Shown: positions 1-8,774, counted from the stretch's first letter. The stretch: 64,000 nucleotides of DNA from Candidatus Brevundimonas phytovorans (GCA_029203145.1 CP119309.1:955001-1019000), one strand, 5' to 3'. Notes: generated by a model from the letters alone, not told the origin. Program-made: numbers and translations.

Positions 1-217
1 GCCTGAAGACAAGGGCGAGGACAACTGGGTCGACTCGTCCGATCACGGCGCCTTCAACGCCGTGGGGCTGCCCTTCCTCTATTTCGGCGTGAACTATCAC
101 CCCGACTATCACCGCCCCAGCGACGACTATGAGCGGGTCAACCCGGCGGTTTTCCAGGCCTCCACCGAACTGGCCATCGAGAGCTTCCGGGCGCTGGACG
201 CCTGGCTGGACCAGTGA
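1..217 (+). CDS. M28-family metallopeptidase, C-terminal fragment
   Basis: The gene enters from outside the window and only its last 71 residues are visible, ending at a TGA at 215-217. The fragment carries the late metal-site pattern of M28 aminopeptidase-like enzymes: an SDHGAF segment, then a GLPFLYF strand, then NYHPDYH followed by a DDYERV stretch. In M28 peptidases the histidine of this late YH segment is a zinc ligand; assigning it here is from family knowledge. These enzymes are usually exported zinc exopeptidases. The start, signal peptide and substrate range cannot be judged. The next gene starts at an overlapping GTGA, so the two are probably co-transcribed. Confidence 0.8.
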   Translation, partial: PEDKGEDNWVDSSDHGAFNAVGLPFLYFGVNYHPDYHRPSDDYERVNPAVFQASTELAIESFRALDAWLDQ

Positions 218-780
218 GAACGGCTGCCGTGAGACGCGTCGCGCGTGTAACGATGGCGGGGCTGACCGGCCTTCTGGCGCTGGCGGCCTGCGAGCGGCCG
301 GCGGGGGCGCCGGAACCAGCGACGGCGTCCAGGGCGGCGGCCTTTGTTCATGATCTGCCCGAGGATGTCTCCGGCTACTACATCCCCACCGAAGAGGTGC
401 GGGTCGATAACTGGCGGCTGCAGCACGTCTTCATGGGGCAGGTCCCGGACTTCATCGCCTGGGAGGGCGGCGAGCGTCCGGCGGGCTTTGCGCCCGTCAT
501 GATCGAGTTCGAAGATATGGTCGGGCCGCCGTTGGAAAACGGGAACCGTCGTCGCCTGCGGCTGATCCCGGCGGCCTACAATGTGACCGAGGACCGCGTG
601 CGGGTTCAGGCCCTGTCGGGAGGCCTGGGCGCGGTGTCATTCGATGGAAAGCTCGACCAGGGCGCGCTGGCGACGGCGCGGCGCAATCTGGGAGACAAGG
701 GCGTGGTCCTGAAGGGGACGCTCAAGGTCGGAAACCGGACCTTCAACGGCGTGTCGATGCGGTGGTGGGCGGGGGACTGA
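214..780 (+). CDS. Predicted lipoprotein of unknown function
   Basis: This 188-residue protein starts at a GTG that overlaps the stop of the M28 peptidase gene by four bases (GTGA), which points to translational coupling. The N-terminus is basic, then hydrophobic (LTGLLALAA), then has a cysteine in an LAAC lipobox. It is therefore probably a lipid-anchored envelope protein. The remainder (FVHDLPEDVSGYY near the start, an RLRLIPAAYNV strand in the middle, a tryptophan-rich end) matches no family I can name. The pairing with a secreted peptidase suggests an envelope role, which is inference. Confidence 0.7.
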   Translation: MRTAAVRRVARVTMAGLTGLLALAACERPAGAPEPATASRAAAFVHDLPEDVSGYYIPTEEVRVDNWRLQHVFMGQVPDFIAWEGGERPAGFAPVMIEFEDMVGPPLENGNRRRLRLIPAAYNVTEDRVRVQALSGGLGAVSFDGKLDQGALATARRNLGDKGVVLKGTLKVGNRTFNGVSMRWWAGD

Positions 781-796
781 TCCGCTGATGCTCTTT

Positions 797-928
797 CCTC
801 CCTATCACGTAGTGATGGGGAGGTGGCGCGGCTGCGATAGCGGCCGTGACGGAGGGGGCGACTCGACGTTGACGTCTGCGCCGCCCCCTCCACCACATCG
901 TGGTCCCCCTCCCCACAGAGTGGGGAGG
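797..928. repeat. Compound intergenic palindromic repeat
   Basis: This gene-free stretch is built from nested hairpins. 797-823 pairs CCTCCC with GGGAGG around a TATCAC/GTGAT core. 851-860 pairs perfectly with 882-891 (GGAGGGGGCG against its complement). 908-916 and 920-928 form a perfect 9-bp stem with an AGA loop. It sits between the stop codons of two convergent genes, so it may also end both transcripts. Similar GC-rich mosaic palindromes are common between genes in Caulobacteraceae as far as I recall; the copy number in this genome cannot be judged from here. Confidence 0.7.
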
Positions 929-936
929 AGCCAGGT

Positions 937-1401
937 TTAGGCGACGGTCGCCTTGACGATCTTGCCCGGAGCGCGGGGCGGCTCGCCCTTGGGCAGGGCG
1001 TCGACGTGTTCCATGCCTTCGATCACTTCACCCCAGACGGTGTACTGGCCGTCCAGGAAGCGGGCGTCGTCGAAGCAGATGAAGAACTGCGAGTTGGCGC
1101 TGTTGGGGTCCGAGGTGCGGGCCATCGAGCAGACGCCGCGAACGTGCGGCTCCTTCGAGAATTCAGCCTTCAGGTTCGGCTTCTTGGAGCCCGAGGTGCC
1201 GGTGCCGGTCGGGTCGCCGCCCTGGGCCATGAAGCCCGGGATGACGCGGTGGAAGACGACGCCGTCGTAGAAGCCTTCCGAGGCCAGTTCGGTGATGCGG
1301 GCGACGTGGCCGGGGGCCAGGTCGTCGCGCAGCTTGATCACGACGTTGCGCTCTTCGCCGTCGCCGGTGTCGAGGGTGAAGGTCAGGGTTTGGTCGGCCA
1401 T
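937..1401 (-). CDS. Peptidyl-prolyl cis-trans isomerase (cyclophilin)
   Basis: A 154-residue single-domain cyclophilin that catalyses proline isomerisation during protein folding. It shows the family hallmarks in order: FYDGVVFHRVIPGFMAQGGD (near residues 43-62), then an NSANSQFFICF strand, then FLDGQYTVWGEVIEGM. The FHR, QGGD and SQFFI segments line the active site. There is no signal peptide, so the enzyme is cytoplasmic. The ATG at 1401 was chosen because it gives the normal short cyclophilin length; the much longer upstream extension is antisense to rlmE and is not real. It is transcribed divergently from rlmE. Confidence 0.93.
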   Translation of the reverse strand: MADQTLTFTLDTGDGEERNVVIKLRDDLAPGHVARITELASEGFYDGVVFHRVIPGFMAQGGDPTGTGTSGSKKPNLKAEFSKEPHVRGVCSMARTSDPNSANSQFFICFDDARFLDGQYTVWGEVIEGMEHVDALPKGEPPRAPGKIVKATVA

Positions 1402-1482
1402 TGAGGCTCTCCTTGCGTGGGTGTGGGCTAGAATTGTGCGCGGGTCATAGCGGCTGAACGCTGTCACGGCTATGTGGGAAGC

Positions 1483-2205
1483 ATGACTGACGACGAAAAG
1501 CCCATCGAGAAGCCGCCGGAACGCCGCCGGATGGTTCGCCCGCCCACGGGCGGCACCGCCGCCGGGCGCGGCCTGGGCCAGAAGATGAAGACGGCCGACA
1601 CCAAATCCATGTCGAGCCAGCAGTGGATCAAGCGCCAGCTTTCGGACAAGTGGTCCGAGCGCGCGCGGGCCGAGGGCTGGCGCAGCCGGGCGGCCTTCAA
1701 GCTGATTGAGATCGACGACCGCTTCCGCCTGATCAAGAAGGGCTCGCGCGTCATCGACCTGGGCGCGGCGCCTGGCGGCTGGGTGCAGGTGGCGCTGGAT
1801 CGCGGGGCGGCGGCGGTGGCGGGCGTGGACCTGCTGATGATCGAGCCGATTCCCGGCGCGACCCTGATTCAGGCCGACTTCACTCATCCGGGCGTGGACC
1901 AGCAGTTGATCGACGCCATCGGCGGACGCCCCGATCTGGTGCTGTCGGACATGGCGCACAACACCGTGGGCCACCGCAAGACGGACCACCTGAAGATCAT
2001 CGCCCTGATCGAGATCGCCGCCGACTTCGCCATTCGCACGCTGAAACCGGGCGGAAACTTCGTGTCCAAGAACTTCCAGGGCGGCGACGCCGGCGGGGTT
2101 CTGGCGCGGCTGCGCGACGAGTTCGAGACGGTGAAATACGTGAAGCCGGAATCGAGCCGCAAGGGCAGCGCCGAGGTGTTTCTGGTGGCGCTGAACAAGC
2201 GGTAG
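1483..2205 (+). CDS. rlmE: 23S rRNA (uridine-2'-O)-methyltransferase RlmE (FtsJ/RrmJ)
   Basis: A 240-residue Rossmann-fold methyltransferase expected to 2'-O-methylate U2552 in the A loop of 23S rRNA during 50S assembly. The SAM motif is VIDLGAAPGGWVQVAL at about residues 90-105. The K-D-K-E catalytic tetrad of the family is consistent with KLIEID (K), LVLSDMA (D), LKPGGNFVSKNF (K) and SAEVFLV (E). A basic N-terminal extension of about 45 residues precedes the domain, as in other alphaproteobacterial homologues. The ATG at 1483 follows a GGGAAGC ribosome site; a GTG nine bases upstream is possible. Confidence 0.92.
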   Translation: MTDDEKPIEKPPERRRMVRPPTGGTAAGRGLGQKMKTADTKSMSSQQWIKRQLSDKWSERARAEGWRSRAAFKLIEIDDRFRLIKKGSRVIDLGAAPGGWVQVALDRGAAAVAGVDLLMIEPIPGATLIQADFTHPGVDQQLIDAIGGRPDLVLSDMAHNTVGHRKTDHLKIIALIEIAADFAIRTLKPGGNFVSKNFQGGDAGGVLARLRDEFETVKYVKPESSRKGSAEVFLVALNKR

Positions 2206-2214
2206 CTCTTCTTC

Positions 2215-2268
2215 TTTCGTCATCATCCGGCAAGCCGAGTAGCGGCGCAGACCGGGGGATGACGGAAA
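2215..2268. terminator. Bidirectional terminator-like inverted repeat
   Basis: An imperfect inverted repeat pairs 2215-2230 (TTTCGTCATCATCCGG) with 2252-2268 (CCGGGGGATGACGGAAA). It lies between the convergent rlmE and DUF2061 genes and has a T-run on one side and an A-run on the other. It is well placed to terminate both transcripts. Confidence 0.6.
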
Positions 2269-2272
2269 AGGA

Positions 2273-2824
2273 TCAGGCAGTTGCGACTTCCGCCGCGCGA
2301 CGGGCCTTCTTGGCCTCGATGCGGGTCCAGATGCGGTCGTGCAGGGTGAAGAAGACCGTCTGCACCAGGGGCTCGACCGTGCCGATGGCCAGGGCGATGC
2401 GCCAGTCGCGCGTCAGGGCGAAGGCGACCAGCACCGCCACCGTGAAGTGCATGACGCCATAGGTCACGGTCTTCATCGCCACCTGTTTCAGGCTGCGGGG
2501 CAGGGCGTGGCTGTGGCCCTGATGGCCGCCGTGGGCGCGATGCTGCTCCGCCAGGGTCATCAGCTCCAGACGGGCGGTGACGGCCTCAGCAGTTTCCTCG
2601 AGGCCGGACAGCATGCGGCGCTGCTCGATGCGGTGCCAGATCCGGTCGTGGATGGAATAGGCCAGGGTCTGGAAGATGGGCTCGACCACCCCGACCGCCA
2701 AAGCGATGCGCCAGTCGCGTGTCAGAGCGAAGGCGACCAGAATCGCCACTATCAGGTGCATGAGCCCGTAGCTCGCGACCTTGAGCGCGAGACGTCGGGC
2801 TGTCTGGATTAATGTGCGAACCAT
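2273..2824 (-). CDS. DUF2061 tandem-domain membrane protein
   Basis: A 183-residue protein made of two copies of the DUF2061 module. Each copy has a YG.MH hydrophobic helix, the shared core VAFALTRDWRIALA, and an HDRIW ending (repeat 1 about residues 10-70, repeat 2 about 115-175). Each module has two predicted membrane segments. Between the repeats is a polar, histidine-rich linker (HRAHGGHQGHSH), which could bind metal; this is inference. DUF2061 has no established biochemical role. The start at 2824 (MVRTLIQ) removes an unlikely upstream extension that overlaps the guaB leader. Confidence 0.8.
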   Translation of the reverse strand: MVRTLIQTARRLALKVASYGLMHLIVAILVAFALTRDWRIALAVGVVEPIFQTLAYSIHDRIWHRIEQRRMLSGLEETAEAVTARLELMTLAEQHRAHGGHQGHSHALPRSLKQVAMKTVTYGVMHFTVAVLVAFALTRDWRIALAIGTVEPLVQTVFFTLHDRIWTRIEAKKARRAAEVATA

Positions 2825-2952
2825 TCGCAATGCTTGGATCTGAAGGCGCCGGGGCGCAAGGCAATTCCTCTTATTCTTCCTATAGCCCGCGCTTGGGGTT
2901 GCGGTTCCCCGCCATGGGGCGTTATACGCGGCCCGCAAAACGGAGACTCCCT

Positions 2953-4410
2953 ATGGAGATACGCGAAGGCCTTACCTTCGACGATGTTTTGCTCGAACCC
3001 GGCCCGTCCGAGATCATGCCTGCGATGGCGGATGTCTCGACCCAGCTGACGCGCAACATCAAACTGAACATCCCGCTGCTGTCGTCCGCCATGGACACAG
3101 TGACTGAAAGCCGTCTGGCCATCGCCATGGCCCAGGCCGGCGGTCTGGGCGTGCTTCACCGCAACATGACCATCGAGGAGCAGGCCGAACAGGTCCGCAC
3201 CGTCAAACGCTATGAAAGCGGCATGGTCATCAACCCGGTGACGGTGTCGCCCGACACGACCCTGGGCGAGGTTCGCCAGATCGTCGCCGCCAAGAAGATT
3301 TCCGGCTTCCCGGTGGTCGATCCGGCAACGGGCAAGCTGGTCGGCATGCTGACCAACCGCGACATGCGTTTCGAGAGCGATCCGTCGATCAAGGCCTCGG
3401 CCCTGATGACCACAGGCGATCTGATCACCGTGCGCGAAGGCGCCGGTCGTGAAGAGGCGTGGAACCTGCTGCGCACCCGCAAGATCGAACGCGTCATCGT
3501 CGTCGACGAAGATTATCGCGCGGTCGGCCTGATCACGATGAAGGACATCGAGAAGGCCCACGCCTTCCCGAACGCCGCCAAGGACGAGCAGGGCCGTCTG
3601 CTGGTCGGCGCCGCCTCCACGGTTGGCGATTCCGGCTATGAGCGCGCCATGGCCCTGGCCGACGCGGGCTGCGACGTGGTGGTGATCGACACCGCCCACG
3701 GCCACTCGGCCTCGGTGGCTCAGGTGGTCGAGCGCATCAAGCGCGAGAACAACCGCCTGCAGATCATCGCCGGCAACGTGGCCACCTATGACGCCACCCG
3801 CGCCCTGATCGACGCGGGCGCAGACGCCGTGAAGGTCGGCATCGGTCCCGGCAGCATCTGCACCACCCGCATCGTCGCGGGCGTGGGCGTTCCGCAACTG
3901 ACCGCCGTGATGGACGCCGCCCGCGCGGCCCGCGACAGCGGTTCGCCGGTCATCGCCGACGGCGGCATCAAGTACTCGGGCGATCTGGCCAAGGCCATCG
4001 CCGCGGGCGCTAGCGTCGCCATGATGGGCTCGATGTTCGCCGGCACCGACGAAAGCCCCGGCGAGGTCTTCCTGTACCAGGGCCGGTCCTACAAGTCGTA
4101 TCGCGGCATGGGCTCGGTCGGGGCCATGGGCGCCGGTTCGGCGGATCGCTACTTCCAGAAAGAGGTCTCGACCGAGAAGCTGGTCCCCGAGGGCATCGAA
4201 GGCCAGACGGCCTACAAGGGCCCGATCGCGCCGGTGCTGCACCAGATGGTCGGGGGGCTGCGCGCCTCCATGGGCTATGTGGGCGCTGGTACGATCAAGG
4301 CGTTCCAGGAGCGCGCCCGTTTCGTGCGCATCACCAATGCGGGCCTGCGTGAAAGCCATGTCCACGACGTGATGATCACGCGCGAAGCGCCGAACTATCG
4401 TCAGGGCTGA
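2953..4410 (+). CDS. guaB: Inosine-5'-monophosphate dehydrogenase
   Basis: A 485-residue IMP dehydrogenase that oxidises IMP to XMP with NAD+, the committed step of GMP synthesis. The TIM barrel begins with GLTFDDVLLEPG at residue 6. Two CBS domains interrupt it at about residues 90-205. The active-site loop KVGIGPGSICTTR (about 297-309) holds the catalytic cysteine. YRGMGSVGAM and the flap segment with GVEG-like EGIEGQ follow. The ATG at 2953 is preceded by GGAG at 2942. guaA, the next step of the pathway, lies about 2.8 kb downstream on the same strand. Confidence 0.97.
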   Translation: MEIREGLTFDDVLLEPGPSEIMPAMADVSTQLTRNIKLNIPLLSSAMDTVTESRLAIAMAQAGGLGVLHRNMTIEEQAEQVRTVKRYESGMVINPVTVSPDTTLGEVRQIVAAKKISGFPVVDPATGKLVGMLTNRDMRFESDPSIKASALMTTGDLITVREGAGREEAWNLLRTRKIERVIVVDEDYRAVGLITMKDIEKAHAFPNAAKDEQGRLLVGAASTVGDSGYERAMALADAGCDVVVIDTAHGHSASVAQVVERIKRENNRLQIIAGNVATYDATRALIDAGADAVKVGIGPGSICTTRIVAGVGVPQLTAVMDAARAARDSGSPVIADGGIKYSGDLAKAIAAGASVAMMGSMFAGTDESPGEVFLYQGRSYKSYRGMGSVGAMGAGSADRYFQKEVSTEKLVPEGIEGQTAYKGPIAPVLHQMVGGLRASMGYVGAGTIKAFQERARFVRITNAGLRESHVHDVMITREAPNYRQG

Positions 4411-4480
4411 CGCCTTGATCCGCTCCCGGTCTTCGGATCGGGGGTGGGCTTGTTTTTGGGGAGGCTGGGCTTCCTCTTAA

Positions 4481-4609
4481 CCGCTCATCCCGGCGAAGGC
4501 CGGGATCCAGATTGTAGGGCTCGTCGCCAAGGATTTTTGGAGCAAAAGCGCTTCAGCAAGCCGGTCGCCCCGTTTGTATCTGGATCCCGGCCTTCGCCGG
4601 GATGAGCGG
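4481..4609. repeat. REP-like element with perfect 32-bp inverted repeat
   Basis: Bases 4481-4512 and 4578-4609 are perfect inverted copies of 32 bp with the core CATCCCGGCGAAGGCCGGGA. Each arm is itself partly palindromic (CCCGGC..GCCGGG), and 65 bases of unique sequence separate the arms. The motif is a widespread repetitive extragenic palindrome of alphaproteobacteria, from memory. It sits between guaB and the MAPEG gene and could also attenuate readthrough. Confidence 0.8.
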
Positions 4610-4651
4610 CGTTGAGAGAGGATGCTCCAGTGAGCAAAGGAGGGGTAGGAC

Positions 4652-5044
4652 GTGACGATTGAACTGACCTATCTGGCGGCGGTGCTTTTACTGGCCCTGG
4701 TGCAGATCTTCCTGCCGGCGGGCGCGCGGACCCTGGAGTTTGGCTCCAAGTGGAACGCCGGCGCGCGCGATCAGACGCCGGAATCGCATAACCCTGTCAT
4801 CGGTCGCCTCGAAAGAGCCCAAGCCAACCTATACGAGACCCTGCCGCTCTTCATCGGCGCTGTCCTGATCGCCCACGTCACGGGGGCGGAAAGCGCTCTG
4901 ACCCTGTGGGGCGCCGCCCTCTATTTCTGGGCGCGCGTCGCCTATATTCCGCTTTACGCCTTTGGCGTGCCCTACATCCGGTCGCTGGTCTGGCTGGTCT
5001 CGCTTGCGGGACTGTTCATGATCCTTGCGGCCCTTTTTAACTGA
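4652..5044 (+). CDS. MAPEG-family integral membrane protein
   Basis: A 130-residue protein with four hydrophobic segments, roughly residues 5-24, 58-77, 82-100 and 110-128. The MAPEG signature region NPVIGRLERAQANLYETLPLF lies after the first helix. Eukaryotic MAPEG proteins are glutathione-dependent membrane enzymes; the bacterial substrate is unknown. The GTG start at 4652 has a strong AAAGGAGG ribosome site about 10 bases upstream. The next gene starts 12 bases after this one ends, so they are probably co-transcribed. Confidence 0.85.
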   Translation: MTIELTYLAAVLLLALVQIFLPAGARTLEFGSKWNAGARDQTPESHNPVIGRLERAQANLYETLPLFIGAVLIAHVTGAESALTLWGAALYFWARVAYIPLYAFGVPYIRSLVWLVSLAGLFMILAALFN

Positions 5045-5056
5045 TCCGAGACCCGA

Positions 5057-6484
5057 TTGACCCCTGCAGCCCGCCTCGCCGCCGCCGCCTCCGTCCTCGA
5101 CAGCATCGCCCACAGCCGCCAGCCGGCCGAGGTGGTGCTGAAGGCCTGGGGCGCCGCCAACCGCTATGCGGGGTCGGGGGACCGTCGCGCCATCGCCGAC
5201 CGCGTCTACAAGGTCATCCGCGCCCGCGGCCGTCTGGTCTGGGCCATGGGCGGTCGTGAAGACGGTCGCGCCCTGGTCATCGGTTCGCTGTCGCTGATCG
5301 ACGGCCTGCCGCTGGAAGAGATCGAAGCCCTGCACTCGGGCGACGGCTACGGCCCGCGTCCGCTGTCCAAGCAGGAGCGCAGCCGCATCACCGCCGAGCC
5401 GGGCGAACTGCCGGGCTGGGTCGCCGCCGGCCTGCCCGAGTTCGTGGTCGAGGACTTCAAGATCACCTTCGGCGACCGTTGGACCGAAGAAGCCCACGCC
5501 CTGATGGCGCCGCGCGCGCCCATCGACCTGCGGGTCAACAGCGCCAAGACCACGGTCGCGGCGGTCGAGGCGGAACTGCGCGCGGCCGGTCTGGCCCCGC
5601 AGCGCACGCCCTGGTCGGCCTGGGGTCTGCGTCTGGCGGCGGAGCCCGCGCCGGATGTTCAGGCGATGGACATCTTCAAGCAGGGCCATATCGAAATTCA
5701 GGACGAAGGCAGTCAGGTCGCCTGCTGGCTGGCGGGGGTTGAGCCCGGCATGACGGTCGTCGACTATTGCGCCGGCGGCGGCGGCAAGACCCTGGGTCTG
5801 GCCATGCAGGGCCAGCCGGTCGTGACCAAGGCGCCCAAGGCTCAGGCTGACGCTGCCCCGGTCGCCGTCTGGTCGCCGGTCGGCGGGGATGACGCTGCGC
5901 CCCAGCCTAAAGCCAAGGCCAAGCCGGTCGAGATCACCAGCACCATCCGCCTGTTCGCCTATGACGTGGTGCAAAAGCGTCTGGACAACATCCGTCCGCG
6001 CCTGGCCCGCGCCAGCGTCAACGCCGACCTGCGCCTGCTGGGCCAGAACGGGGGCGGGGTCGAGGACCTGGTCCGCCAGGCCGACGTGGTTCTGGTCGAT
6101 GCGCCGTGCAGTGGTTCCGGCGCCTGGCGTCGTCGCCCCGAAGACGCCTGGCGTCTGAAGCCGTCCGAGATCGAGCGTATGCACGCCCTGCAGGTTCAGA
6201 TTCTGGACCGCGCTTCGGCGCTGGTGAAGCCGGGCGGTCGTCTGGTCTTCATCACCTGCTCCATGCTGCGCGGCGAGAACGAAGCTTCGGCCGACGCCTT
6301 TGAGGAAAACCACCCCGAGTTCGCCCCCGTGCCGATCGCCGAGGCCCTGAACAGCCCGGCCCTGACGGATGCGGCGCGCGAGCGTCTGGGCGCGATAGCC
6401 GAGGGCGGTCATCGCCTGCGCCTGTCGCCCGCCTCGACCGGCACCGACGGCTTCTTCGTCGCCGTCTATGAGCGGACGGCGTGA
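5057..6484 (+). CDS. RsmB/NOP2-family rRNA (cytosine-C5) methyltransferase
   Basis: A 475-residue RNA m5C methyltransferase. Residues 1-130 resemble the NusB-like N-terminal region of RsmB. The SAM-binding motif VVDYCAGGGGKTLGLAM lies at about 234-250. The two family cysteines are present: VDAPCSGSGAWRRRP (motif IV) and FITCSMLRGENE (motif VI, the nucleophile). Between motif I and the rest of the fold is an unusual Pro/Ala/Lys-rich insert at about 251-295. The TTG at 5057 is the only start giving the full N-terminus. The exact 16S target, C967 if it is RsmB, is family knowledge and not shown here. Confidence 0.88.
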   Translation: MTPAARLAAAASVLDSIAHSRQPAEVVLKAWGAANRYAGSGDRRAIADRVYKVIRARGRLVWAMGGREDGRALVIGSLSLIDGLPLEEIEALHSGDGYGPRPLSKQERSRITAEPGELPGWVAAGLPEFVVEDFKITFGDRWTEEAHALMAPRAPIDLRVNSAKTTVAAVEAELRAAGLAPQRTPWSAWGLRLAAEPAPDVQAMDIFKQGHIEIQDEGSQVACWLAGVEPGMTVVDYCAGGGGKTLGLAMQGQPVVTKAPKAQADAAPVAVWSPVGGDDAAPQPKAKAKPVEITSTIRLFAYDVVQKRLDNIRPRLARASVNADLRLLGQNGGGVEDLVRQADVVLVDAPCSGSGAWRRRPEDAWRLKPSEIERMHALQVQILDRASALVKPGGRLVFITCSMLRGENEASADAFEENHPEFAPVPIAEALNSPALTDAARERLGAIAEGGHRLRLSPASTGTDGFFVAVYERTA

Positions 6485-7215
6485 GCGAGGGGCGTTCCGA
6501 AGACATCTATGGCCTGACGGTCCTGCCCGTCATGGCGGCGCCGGCTGAGTACGGCGCCGCCCTTCAGGCGCGTATCACGCCGCTGATGACCGGCATCGGC
6601 CCGGTCGAGGCGGCCATCGCCCTGACGGCGGCGCTGACGCGGCTGGAAGCCGAGGACGTGCTGCCGGACCTGATCGTGTCGCTAGGCTCGTGCGGGTCGC
6701 GCGATCTGGACCATGCGGCGGTCTACCAGGCCTCGTCCGTATCCTATCGCGACATGGACGCCAGTCCGCTGGGCTTCGAGAAGGGCAGGACGCCTCTGCT
6801 CGACCTGCCCGCCGTCCTGCCTCTGCCTTGCCCCATCCCCGGCGTGCCGACCGCGACCCTGTCGACCGGCGCCAATGTCGTTTCGGGCGCCGCCTATGAC
6901 GCCATCGACGCCGAGATGGTGGACATGGAGACCTTCGCCCTGCTGCGCGTCGCCCAGACCTTCGGCGTGCCTCTGATCGCCCTGCGCGGGGTCAGCGACG
7001 GCAAGAGCGAGCTGACGAAGCTTGAGGACTGGACCTCCACCCTGCATCACGTCGACGCCAACCTGGCCGCCGCCTGGGACCGTCTGACCGAGGTGCTGAC
7101 GACGCAAGGGTTGGCCGCCTTGGCCGATGTCCCGGCTTCGCGACTTGATCCCGACGTCTTCACCCGTCAAGAACCCGCCCCATCAACGCCCGCTTCGGAT
7201 TCTGAGCCCTCATGA
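6481..7215 (+). CDS. MTA/SAH nucleosidase-like phosphorylase-fold protein
   Basis: A 244-residue protein of the purine/uridine phosphorylase superfamily, closest in pattern to methylthioadenosine/S-adenosylhomocysteine nucleosidase. Visible motifs are TGIGPVEAAIAL (about 38-49), LIVSLGSCGSRDLD, the purine-site segment AEMVDMETFALLRVA, and LIALRGVSDGK with the catalytic-type aspartate. A short non-conserved Ser/Pro tail follows residue 225. It starts at a GTGA overlap with the rRNA methyltransferase and ends in an ATGA overlap with guaA, forming one operon. A role in clearing SAM-dependent methylation by-products would fit its neighbour, but this is inference. Confidence 0.82.
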   Translation: MSEGRSEDIYGLTVLPVMAAPAEYGAALQARITPLMTGIGPVEAAIALTAALTRLEAEDVLPDLIVSLGSCGSRDLDHAAVYQASSVSYRDMDASPLGFEKGRTPLLDLPAVLPLPCPIPGVPTATLSTGANVVSGAAYDAIDAEMVDMETFALLRVAQTFGVPLIALRGVSDGKSELTKLEDWTSTLHHVDANLAAAWDRLTEVLTTQGLAALADVPASRLDPDVFTRQEPAPSTPASDSEPS

Positions 7216-8774
7216 CCGCGCCACACACCCACGAAGCCGTCCTGATCGTCGATTTCGGCAGTCAGGTGACGCAGCTGATCGCGCGCCGTCTGCGCGAAGC
7301 CGGCGTCTATTGCGAGATCCACCCGTTCAACAAGGCGGGCGAGGCGCTGAGGGCGGTGTCGCCCAAGGCCATCATCCTGTCGGGCGGCCCCAACTCCACC
7401 ACCGACGCCGACAGCCCCAAGGCTGACCACGCTCTGTTCGACGCCGGCGTGCCGGTGCTGGGCATCTGCTATGGCGAACAGACTATCTGCGCCGAGCTGG
7501 GCGGCAAGGTCGAGAGCGGTCACCATCGCGAGTTCGGGCGCGCCGAGATCGTCATCACGCGTGAAAGCCCGCTGTTCGCCGGCATCGGCGGCGTCGATCA
7601 CCGCGAGACCGTGTGGATGAGCCACGGCGACCGCGTCACCGCCATCCCTGAAGGCTTCCACGTCATCGCCACCTCGGAAGGCGCGCCCTATGCCGCCATC
7701 GCCAACGAGGAGCGCAAGATCTACGGCGTGCAGTTCCACCCGGAGGTGATGCACACCCCGCGCGGCGCCGTGCTGTTGAAGAACTTCACCCACGGCATCG
7801 CCGGCCTGACCGGCGACTGGACCATGGCCGCCTATCGCGACGAGCAGATCGCCAAGATCCGCGAGCAGGTCGGCGACGCCAAGGTGGTCTGCGGCCTGTC
7901 GGGCGGGGTGGACTCGTCCGTCGCCGCCGTCCTGATCCACGAAGCCATCGGCGATCAGCTGACCTGCGTGTTTGTGGACACCGGCCTGCTGCGCAAGGAC
8001 GAGGCCAAGCAGGTCACGGAACTGTTCCGCGAGCACTACAACATTCCGCTGGTGCACGTTGATGCGTCGAAGGAATTCCTCGGTGAGCTGGCCGGGATTT
8101 CGGACCCGGAAACCAAGCGCAAGACCATCGGACGCGTCTTCATCGAGATCTTCGACCGGGAGGCCGCCAAGATCCAAGGCGCCGAATTCCTGGCTCAGGG
8201 CACCCTCTATCCCGACGTGATCGAGAGCGTCTCGGCTACGGGCGGCCCCTCGGCGGTGATCAAGAGTCACCACAACGTCGGCGGCCTGCCGGACTTCATG
8301 AAGTTGAAGCTGGTCGAGCCGCTGCGCGAACTGTTCAAGGACGAGGTCCGCGCCCTGGGCCGCGAACTGGGTCTGACCGACGCCTTCGTCGGCCGTCACC
8401 CCTTCCCGGGGCCGGGCCTGGCTATCCGTATTCCGGGCGAGATCACGCCGGAAGCGGTCGCGACGCTTCAGGATGCCGACGCCATCTATCTGGACGAAAT
8501 CCGCAAGGCCGGTCTCTACGACGACATCTGGCAGGCCTTCGCCGTCCTGCTGCCGGTCAAGACGGTCGGCGTCATGGGCGACGCCCGGACCTATGAAAAG
8601 GTCCTGGCCCTGCGCGCCGTCAGCTCGACCGACGGCATGACCGCCGACTTCTACCAGTTCCCCTGGGACATCCTAGCCAAGACCGCCACGCGCATCATCA
8701 ACGAGGTGCGAGGCGTCAACCGCGTCGTCTATGACGTGACGTCGAAGCCCCCCGGCACGATCGAGTGGGAATAA
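7212..8774 (+). CDS. guaA: GMP synthase (glutamine-hydrolysing)
   Basis: A 520-residue enzyme converting XMP, ATP and glutamine to GMP. The class I amidotransferase domain comes first, with nucleophile loop VLGICYGEQ at about residues 82-90 and VQFHPEV carrying the catalytic histidine. The ATP-pyrophosphatase P-loop is GLSGGVDSSVAA at about 225-236. The C-terminal dimerisation domain ends in the conserved SKPPGTIEWE. It starts at an ATGA overlap with the upstream gene. The 3' end is intact although an integrase lies directly downstream, as expected when an element recombines within the gene end and restores it. Confidence 0.97.
   Translation: MTAPHTHEAVLIVDFGSQVTQLIARRLREAGVYCEIHPFNKAGEALRAVSPKAIILSGGPNSTTDADSPKADHALFDAGVPVLGICYGEQTICAELGGKVESGHHREFGRAEIVITRESPLFAGIGGVDHRETVWMSHGDRVTAIPEGFHVIATSEGAPYAAIANEERKIYGVQFHPEVMHTPRGAVLLKNFTHGIAGLTGDWTMAAYRDEQIAKIREQVGDAKVVCGLSGGVDSSVAAVLIHEAIGDQLTCVFVDTGLLRKDEAKQVTELFREHYNIPLVHVDASKEFLGELAGISDPETKRKTIGRVFIEIFDREAAKIQGAEFLAQGTLYPDVIESVSATGGPSAVIKSHHNVGGLPDFMKLKLVEPLRELFKDEVRALGRELGLTDAFVGRHPFPGPGLAIRIPGEITPEAVATLQDADAIYLDEIRKAGLYDDIWQAFAVLLPVKTVGVMGDARTYEKVLALRAVSSTDGMTADFYQFPWDILAKTATRIINEVRGVNRVVYDVTSKPPGTIEWE

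Noticed and set aside
2809..4365. Long open frame antisense to guaB
   Set aside because: It is the usual GC-rich shadow of a conserved gene, with histidine/alanine-rich sequence and no domain.
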